From the NCBI GenBank assembly GCA_003999685.1, contig CP021229.1, positions 1,116,001-1,180,000 of the forward strand: 64,000 nt of DNA, written 5' to 3'. Position numbers and translations under genes: made by a program. The DNA is from Taiwanofungus camphoratus. Lineage: Eukaryota > Basidiomycota > Agaricomycetes > Polyporales > Taiwanofungaceae. This document shows, one piece after another, positions 56,368 through 64,000 of the stretch; position 1 is the first letter of the stretch; each line of letters starts with the position of its first letter. The notes beneath the pieces are model-generated. The model had not been told where the DNA came from. It did not search any database and saw nothing but the letters and a program-made list of their open reading frames with translations.

Positions 56368-57762
56368 TTTTGCAGGGAATGTATGGGTGATACGAAGCTC
56401 TGACTAGGACTGGATGCTGGACTTGTCGGGAGGCGGGATGTTGAGATTGTCGTGGGGTCAGATGCCATACTTATATCCTTCAGCTCGAGCAGCAATCAAG
56501 AGGAGGGATTTCCGGTGGACCCACAGTTCGAAGTGAAGAACTCCAAGTGCGATTGCAGTCGAAGGGATCGAGGAGTGGGCGATTGGTGAGTAGAAACGCG
56601 CACCCACAAGCTCAAACGTGGACCCACAACTCACGCTTCACATCTCCATGGCGACATGGTATGGCATGAATGCTCTGTGTGTCGACGTTGGGCCATGTTG
56701 GCCATGCCGTGTCTGACTTGTTTAACTCGGTTCTTGCTTCCCTGGTTTGAGTGGAAAAGTTACAATCTACATGTGACTGCATGCGAGAGGACTGCTCTGG
56801 CTGGGCCTGCGGTGTCGACATGCTTGCCGTTCAATAAGCGCGGATCGCTGTCCTCTTTCAGCTTGTTTACTTTTGAATGATCCTGAAATTTGTTTGATTC
56901 AGAACGATCCCCTCGACTGCTTGTTGCCGAATGTCTTTTGAAGCCTTGCTAATATGGCATAAATGTCTTTTCCAAGAGGATGTACTCAACGAACCTACCT
57001 GTGCCTGCAATAACCTTCGCTGTTGTTGCTTCGGTGCCAACATGGATTGGTCCTTTCACCCGTTGATGATAGTCACAATATGCGAGGCTTCCCATTGACT
57101 TCGGCGTCAAGCCAATGGATGTTAGATATATCCGACTCACAATGCATCCGTTGCTCTTGGTATGTCTCCCCATAAATGCCAAACGATATATCTGCAATAG
57201 GAGAAAGCATGTCTGGGGGCTGTGTATCTAGGACTTTAGTCTCATCAGGCACCCATGACGGTCTCATCCGTGTACGTCGATGACTGGGAACACCATTACT
57301 TCGTTAATTTACAAACAGGAACATCTCGCGACTGAAGATGTTGGAATTGTCTGAAACCGCAGGATCCTGTGCTTGATCGCGTTCCTTTGCATTACCGGTG
57401 GGCATTTCAATTGATCACGTGATTATTTACGCGCCCGCTATCTCCGCGTTATTTGTCTTTTGTTTCCATCCCACGATCGGCAAAAATGAACTACATAATC
57501 CATGTTCGTCTATCATTGGGTGTCTTTGTTTCCCTGCTACCAAGCCCCTGGCAGTTGGCAGCCCATCTGCCAGTTCTATGTCACGCTCGACTTTTTGCGG
57601 TGTCGCGCGCTGTTGTATCCGCATTTGTCTCCGTTTCCCCCTCTACCGTCCCTAGATCCCCCTGCGCTATTCCAGAGACGCCAGCACCCATAGCTGTCTA
57701 TAAGCTTCATCCATTGCAACCGACCCCCTTTCCTGGTTCCTTTCCCCACTAGTTGATCGACA
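56368..57762. other. Intergenic with a coding-like relic
   Basis: 56471-56540 is the promoter block shared with PPxY copy 1. On the minus strand 57000-57270 reads SWVPDETKVLDTQPPDMLSP, then DISFGIYGETYQEQRMH and EVNGKPRILR-like sequence, protein-like but with no recognised family and with stops at its end; it may be a gene or transposon remnant. The S1/P1 nuclease promoter lies at the right end. Confidence 0.35.
56471..56540 (-). promoter_or_regulatory. Promoter block shared with the paralogous PPxY gene
   Basis: On the minus strand CTTCGAACTGTGGGTCCACC, CTCTTGATTGCTGCTCGA and GAAGGATATAAG follow in the same order as at 31050-31130. The TATA-like element lies about 105 bases before the ATG at 56367. 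Confidence 0.6.
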
Positions 57763-59311
57763 ATGCGAGCGCAACCTACACACACGTACGCCGCTCTCGC
57801 GGTTTTCACCCTCGGTCTAAGCGCATTGCCCAGCGCGCTCGCCTGGGGCGCCGCAGGACACGAGATCGTCGCGACTATCGCGCAGATGCACCTCCACCCC
57901 GCCGTCCTCCCCGTCCTCTGCGACATCCTCGACCCGCCCTCCGCCCAGTCCCCCCGTTACTCATCCTCAGCAGACTACCCGCCATGCCACCTCGCCCCGA
58001 CCGCCGCTTGGGCGGACCGCGTGCGCCGCTCGCCCGCGTACCGCTACACCGCTCCCCTGCACTATGTCGGCGCGCTGGACGACTTACCCAGCGAGGCGTG
58101 CGAGTTTCCGGGCGCGAGGGGATGGGCCGGCAAGCGCGACGGGAACGTTCTCGCGGCGGCGCGCAATTCCACCGCGACGCTTGCGGATTTTCTGGACGGC
58201 GAGGCGGGCGCGAGGGAGGGCGAGGAGGCGCTGAAGTTCCTTGTGCATTTCGTAGGTGACATGCACATGCCGCTGCATTTGACGGGGAGGGAACGAGGCG
58301 GAAACGGCGCGAGGGTCACATTTGACGGACGCGTTACGAGTGCGTTCTACGTGACACATTCTGTCCAGCAATCAAACGTGCAATTTGCTAAGCTTGCGTC
58401 TGACAGATCTCCACAGTGTATGGGACAATCTCCTCATCGCGCAGGCTCTCCGCACGGTCCCCGCAAACTATACCAGACCGCTCGCTGGGCCTGGTGCACC
58501 TGCAGTCGAGGCGCACCTTCGCGGGGCAATTTATGATCCGTACGTGAGGCGGATCATGCACGAGGGCTTTGGCATCGGTGCGAACGGAGCGGGACGATTT
58601 GGCCCAAAGGCGCACGACGAATGGCTCGAATGTCCCGCTGAGGTCGCGGATGAAGAATCGGCAACAATCTCTTGGGTGCTCGAGAAGGTACAGACGCTTC
58701 TCGGATACGAGCTGTTTGGAATAAGGCTGGGGGAGAGCGAGAGGAGACACCGCGCGACGGAGCTGAGGCTTGCGAAGCGAAACAGCGGACGGGGCCTGGG
58801 CTGGCTCGGTTCGCATACAAGCAGCGACGAAGACAGGTGGGACGACAGCGTGCTCTGCCCGTACGCGTGGGCGTATCCCGTTCACGAGCTCAACTGCGCG
58901 CTGCCCATCTGGCCTGCCGCGCTCGACAAGGCGTCCCCCGCGTCCGCGGACCTGCACCACGGCTGTGCTTCGCACGACCACAGCCACGACCACGACCACG
59001 ACGAAGACGAGTATGAGGCGAGCGCGAATGGGGGCCCGCGCCCACACCCGGACCTGCTCGAGCTCGATACGCCCGCGTACGCGGGGCACATCCGCGCGGA
59101 GTGGGTCGTCGAGCGTCTCCTCGCGACCGCGGGCGTCCGCCTCGCGGGCATCCTCAACCGTGTCGTCCTCGGCACGGCCTCTGCGCCGGACGTGCGCGCG
59201 CGGGAGGGAGCCGATGCGGCGCTGCGCCGGAGGGATGGTGGGGCCACGTCGCCCTGGGGCATCTGGCCGCCGCCGGATTTGCGAGGCGCGTCCGATGAGG
59301 GGCAGGCTTAG
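57763..59311 (+). CDS. Secreted S1/P1-type nuclease
   Basis: Zinc-dependent single-strand nuclease/3'-nucleotidase. Two exons (57763-58339, 58407-59311) sum to 1482 bases, 493 residues, longer than the usual 270-350. MRAQPTHTYAALAVFTLGLS is a signal peptide; cleavage after ALA would leave Trp at position 1 (WGAAGHEIVATIA), the residue whose amino group binds zinc in P1 nuclease. Other ligands: PLHYVG, FVGDMHMPLH and LHSVWD. The first exon ends at ACGA so that VTNLHSVWDN is restored across the intron. A late insertion has a His/Asp run (HDHSHDHDHDEDEYE), and the C-terminus has a poorly conserved extension. The coding region is clearly more GC-rich than its neighbours. Family certain; length extension noted. 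Confidence 0.9.
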
Positions 59312-60871
59312 ATAGGGTTTGGTTTAGACAAGCAATGGGATTGTGGACTGTATTATGGACTGCTCGAGTTTGGAAGGGGTTGATGCTGTGTGTTTAACTT
59401 GTATATACAGTATGTGGATGACGGTGAGACAATCGCCAGATGCAAGTCTTCGATATTGAGGGAACGTGTGTGCGGGAGACGGCATGGTCGCGCATGCCGC
59501 TCGAGAGGAACGCTTGCCTGTTGATACATTCGCGGTGATAGGGCTTAATGTTATAAAAAAAATGAGGATTGCTCTGATGGCCGTCCTCTTCCACGAAAAG
59601 AGTAGTCAATAGCCAATCCGAATGGTATATCCAGCTCTCGTCGATGGAAGACCGCTCAAGTACCATCTCCTTGCGAAACTCAGGAACGTCTTGCACCGGA
59701 CACTATATCTTTTGGTAGTTCCTGGATCGAGGGGTGGCATGCTATAGATCAATATGATATTCCTCATTGCCGGCCTTCGACTTGCTTTGGAGACTGTCAG
59801 TATCGAGGTACACACTCACCAAGAACGTTGAACTGGTCCTCTCAGTCGCATACTACAACATCTCGCTGTTATGCCTACTTGCGTATCATGTCCGGAGCAC
59901 ATATATTGAGCTGACTTACCGTGTAGGCACAGGAACAGAAGGGTACCCGGAATGCAGATAAGTAATTTGTTTGTAGGGGCCGGGAGGATGTCGAGTTCCG
60001 CATGGCGTGGCTACATCCATAGACACAGAAAGATTCTGGCAGCATAAGGATATGCAACCAGACCCGCTCTGTAGAAGACTCCTGGAGAATAATCCGATAT
60101 TCTGTTGTGAGCTTAAGAACATCTGATTACTGCAGTCCCACAACCCGCTTCACTGTGCGTTCCAGCAGGCGACCTTGTCCAGAATAGACTTACCCACTTG
60201 CTGCCTACCTATGCTGACTTGTATTGTGCACTATACCACGTTGACGAAAAGAAGGAATCAGACTCGGAGAAGCCGCGTGTTATCGACCGTGACTCTTGTT
60301 ATTTCCGTCTACTCTGGCAGCTGGTCAAATGCGTTACAATGAGTCTCAAATCTAAGGCCTTTAGGTCTTGACTGAACGCGCAGTATGATGAATGAATACA
60401 AGGCCTGAGATGATCAGTGGGAACGAAGAACCGCCATAGGAACACAGACGGGGCCTTTCTGAGCTTGCCCGAAATTGGAGAAATGAAATTGCCGCTAGTC
60501 GTTCTATGTTTTCACAGACCTCCATCAAGCTTTCGGATCCTCGACCTGCACAGCGTCTACTCAGGATAATGTTGTTCAGAGGGATCATTCACAATCATAA
60601 GGAGTGAACTCCAGAAGACTACTGTAACAGACGCAGACAGGAGATAACCGACATGAGCTAGCTTAGCGCTCAGTGCTCACTGCCCCGGGCAGCTGCCAAG
60701 TAGAACAACCGACCTGTCGTGAGATTTTGCAGTGCATAGTGATTGATTGATCGTTTTTTGACGCTTGGGCGATCAGGTATATAACAAGCACCTCCACGGT
60801 CCGGAGGGAGGTCGGGTTGGGCAACAACGCATTGGTCCTCTCAATCGATATCCCCCAACCTACGCAGCAGC
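59312..60871. other. Intergenic, no gene recognised
   Basis: A 100-codon minus frame at 59394-59696 and shorter frames around it have no recognised domain. Otherwise nothing seen. Confidence 0.45.
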
Positions 60872-63800
60872 ATGCCAAACAGCAAGACCGGTGATTCACC
60901 CATCCTGACAAGAGTGTTTTCGTTCTTGGGCCAAGATGATCATCCAAGCCCTGCAAGGTCCGACGATCAAGCGAACCGACAAGCAATCTGGCCACTGAAA
61001 TGGTTTCGCAAACGGTCCGTCTTACTCAACAAGTCGGAAGCTGAAGGCCAGCATCTTGCCATCGAGTCAAGCCAGAATTCACAGCAAGCGGACATTGTCG
61101 AGCCCAATCTAAACAGCAGACTTCCGTCGGATGGCATCGCTGTCAGCTCGCCCATGTCCATCCTTAGGCGGCCTGCAGAATATCCCTTCAATATTCATGC
61201 TAGGTCAACCCCCGCAGCGCCCACACTTTCGATACCCCCTTTAACGAACAACTCTGAAGAGCGTTTGAATTCGTATTCTGATGTCCCGCCATCCCCCACA
61301 CTTTCTGTTCGTTCTTCAATACCCTACATGCATGATCTTGCACGTCTCGATGACAACCCTGACGAGCGCAGCAGAATACTCGAGCTCTGGGATCCGCGGA
61401 AGGAGAGCGCCGTCAGCTTGCCGCTGGTACAAACATCCTCCTGTGCTAGCTCACCAGTGCATTCACTTCTCTCTACCGGACCATCTTCCTTCTCGTCTGC
61501 ATACCTCTCGCATGGCTTCGCAGTGCGCAAGAACAAAGCCGAAGAGCGCAATGTTCTTTCGTCCTTGAATTCGCTCATACCAGACTGGAGAAAGTACGGG
61601 CGACGGCGGCGAGGAAGCTTAGGCAGTTTACTGAGTATGGAGTATTCCACTGAGGGTACTGAATCCGATTCAAACATGCGACTTAACTTTGGATCAACCT
61701 TTCAAAGAAAATCAGCCGGAGGCTCGTTAGCGGGTAACCTGTCGGAACTGGAGGACGTAGCGAGTTCAGATTTCGATTTTGAGGACATAAAAAATGGATG
61801 GTCAAATGAGTATCGAATACTCACGCAGGGGTTCCACAAGCCTTTGCTTATCTATAATGTATGTTACTTCATCCATCAGAATGAGTGTGTGGATAATTAA
61901 CCATGACGAATCTGGTAGGAATCATCTCAGAAGCTCATTTCACTTTGTGACTTGTATGCGCGACACGGTTTAGAATTAGACATGTCATCCAGTGACCGGT
62001 CACAGGGTCGGAACTCTATTTTGGAAGCACAAAAGTCGTCTCAGTCCTTAATGCTGCTTTGTAGACTTCGTGCTGAAACAACATTGCGGTTGCAGATGGT
62101 GCCATATGATATCTACCAGTATCAAGATCTGGGCATCTTTAGATGTTGTCTCTGTCCTCGTGCAGTGGGCGAGCATAAAGGGGACCCTGGAGATGTTACA
62201 TCACATACGCCCTGATGGCATTCGTACATTGGTCTGTATCGCTCTGACTTCTCATCTTCTTTACATTCTTACGTTTAACACTATTGTCAGCAACAAGAGA
62301 GTTTTGCTAATGAATTCTCTGTACATTCATACACATTCCGACCTCGTATCGAAGAGACAATGGACGCCGTAAGGTTTGTATTGTCATCCAAGGAGCTTGT
62401 CCAATCTATCATGCATCTCGAGGTCCCTGATTCGCAGTCATTGGTTGACCTTTTCGATCAGGTAATTGTACTTGAATTACTGCTCCGAATGTCCCACCTC
62501 CTCAAGTTGTAAACGTAGGTCTCGAGCAACTTTGAAGCACACGATCGTCTGTCCACAACGCTCTTTCACACCCTTAGAAAGTTGTGTGCCAATCAAAGTC
62601 TCCTACCCAAGTCATTTCGTCTATCGTCAAAGAATTTGAAAATGAAGGGCAAGAAGCCCGTGGCTGCGGGGGGCTTTGCAGACGTCTGGCGTGGAAAATA
62701 TCATGACCAAAAAGTAGCTCTCAAAGCGTTTCGGATACACGAAAAAGGGGATCTACGAACGGTTTATAAGGTCGGTGACCGTCTCAACTCACGAAAGCTA
62801 CGTGTTTCTAGACGAAGTTCTGCAGTCATTTTGCAGAGAGGCCGTACTGTGGAAACGCCTTCGACATCCAAACATAACCCCGTTTTATGGCATCGACACT
62901 CGTATTTTTTCGCTGTGTATGGTGTGCCAATGGATGCCTAACGGATGCATCACCGCATTCTTGATAGATAATCCTCATGAATTCCGGTTGGCATTGGTTG
63001 GTTATGAAGTGGTATTCATGTAAAAACTGCACTGACATTATCCCTTAAAGCTGGTGGACACCGCAAGGGGCTTAGAGTATTTACATTCCAGAGGCGTAGT
63101 GCATGGTGATCTTAAGGGTGTAAGCAGTGCGATTCCCTTCGACGGTCTCATCTGATTAGCTCGATTTACCGTTAGGCAAACATCCTCATCAATGCTGACC
63201 GGCGCGCTTGTCTCACTGACTTCGGTCTTACTGCTGTCACATACGATCCGGACACTGTGAACGCTATGTCAACCACTTCGACAGTGAATGGATCCACACG
63301 TTGGATGGCACCGGAGATCCTATATCCAGAACAGGCTGGGCTCGAAAAGGCCCGCTCTTCCTTAGAAAGTGATATTTACTCTCTTGCAATGGTTGTGTGG
63401 GAGGTACATCATGTCACTACTCGTCAATCTTTTCTTGTCTGAATTCATTGAAGGTTTTCGCAGGTTCTGTTCCATTCTCCGAACATGCCCGCGACGCTAC
63501 TGTTATTTTCAAGATCTGTTCAGGGGCGCGGCCTGAGAGGCCTTTGCATGCAACTGATTTGGGTCTCTCTGATTATGTATGGCGTCTAGTAGAGATATGC
63601 TGGAGTCAGGAATGGCAAAGTCGGCCACCGGTCAGTGTTGTCCTTCAATGTCTGGATCGCGCATGCGATGCCTTCGTCGATGGGCATGACGTCGACGAGA
63701 CTAATGATCGTAAGTGTACCTGCGCATAGAGAAGATGGCTGGCTTTGCAACTCAACCGACTCGTTTAGCACTCCTCGAGTGGGCAGAAGAAATAGCCAAA

Positions 63801-64000
63801 CTCCCCGGCAAAAAACAGAAGGCGGACTCGGCCAAGACCGTTAGGCATGAGGACTTCTTTTGGCAGGTTGATATTGACTCTGGCTTGAGCGGCGGATGCG
63901 ACAACTGATGATCTATGATTCTTCATACAGGTTCAGAGTCCGAGTTATCCGTCTCCAGTAGCGGAGGCGAGGCCATCTAGCCATCTTAGTTGGTTCGATA
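60872..64000 (+). CDS. TKL-like protein kinase with long disordered N-terminus, 3' end beyond window
   Basis: From ATG at 60872 (MPNSKTGDSPILTRVFSFLG) about 330 Ser/Pro-rich residues are probably disordered. Then follow helix-rich exons: KLISLCDLYARHGLELDMSS, WASLDVVSVLVQWASIKGTL (about 62130-62225), MDAVRFVLSSKELVQSIMHL (62360 on) and VSSNFEAHDRLSTTLFHTLR. The kinase domain has AAGGFADVWRG (Gly loop), VALKAF (ATP-binding Lys), FCREAVLWKRLRHPNITPFY, RGVVHGDLKG and ANILIN (catalytic loop, HGD rather than HRD), LTDFGLTAV, TRWMAPEIL, and C-lobe IYSLAMVVWE, RPERP, VEICWSQEWQSRPPV. After an inferred intron it reads LLEWAEEIAKLPGKK and possibly stays open to the window end. The N-terminal part could be a separate gene; a start at 62360 would then apply. 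Confidence 0.72.

Overview
The window is nuclear DNA of a filamentous basidiomycete, most likely an Agaricomycete (mushroom or polypore class). The evidence is dense genes with many GT-AG introns of about 40-80 bases, a DUF6533-type multispan membrane protein, a Plavaka-type (CACTA superfamily) DNA transposon, a basidiomycete rhodopsin-like membrane protein, a TKL-like kinase with a long disordered N-terminus, and fungal LYS2, CTP synthase and S1/P1 nuclease genes.

Layout. 1-5 kb: a zinc-type alcohol/polyol dehydrogenase (ADH copy 1, +) and an F-box/LRR-like protein (-). 5.3-10.4 kb: two tandem RBR-type ubiquitin ligase genes (-). 11.0-15.6 kb: L-2-aminoadipate reductase LYS2 (+). 16.2-18.1 kb: a 14-exon DUF6533 membrane protein (+). 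18.6-19.4 kb: a GNAT acetyltransferase (-). 20.6-23.9 kb: a decayed Plavaka transposase gene (-). 25.2-30.1 kb: a large non-coding block folded into an inverted repeat with arms of about 1.75 kb, combined with a second pair of inverted repeats of about 245 bp and minisatellite-like repeats. 31.2-31.9 kb: a small PPxY membrane protein (+), with a paralogue at 55.7-56.4 kb (-). 34.2-38.4 kb: a KHDC4/BLOM7-like KH protein (-) and a mitochondrial-type DEAD-box helicase (+) that share a 169-base intergenic space. 38.8-39.7 kb: a glutathione S-transferase pseudogene (-). 40.3-42.0 kb: a 3beta-HSD/ERG26-like dehydrogenase (-). 42.4-45.0 kb: CTP synthase (-). 45.3-49.0 kb: ADH copy 2 (+) followed by a decayed third copy. 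49.6-50.9 kb: a rhodopsin-like seven-span membrane protein (-). 52.5-54.2 kb: nucleoporin SEH1 (-). 57.8-59.3 kb: a secreted S1/P1 nuclease (+). 60.9 kb to the end: a TKL-like kinase gene (+).

The housekeeping genes (LYS2, CTP synthase, SEH1, the helicase, the KH protein) are intact and their inferred splicing closes in frame. Around them the locus shows repeated local duplication and decay: three ADH copies, two RBR genes, two PPxY genes that kept a recognisable promoter block, and a GST relic. No biosynthetic cluster or defence island is evident. The least explained part is the 25.2-30.1 kb inverted-repeat block, which carries no long reading frame and matches no element family I recognise by eye. 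All gene models come from reading the sequence; exon joins are inferences without transcript support.
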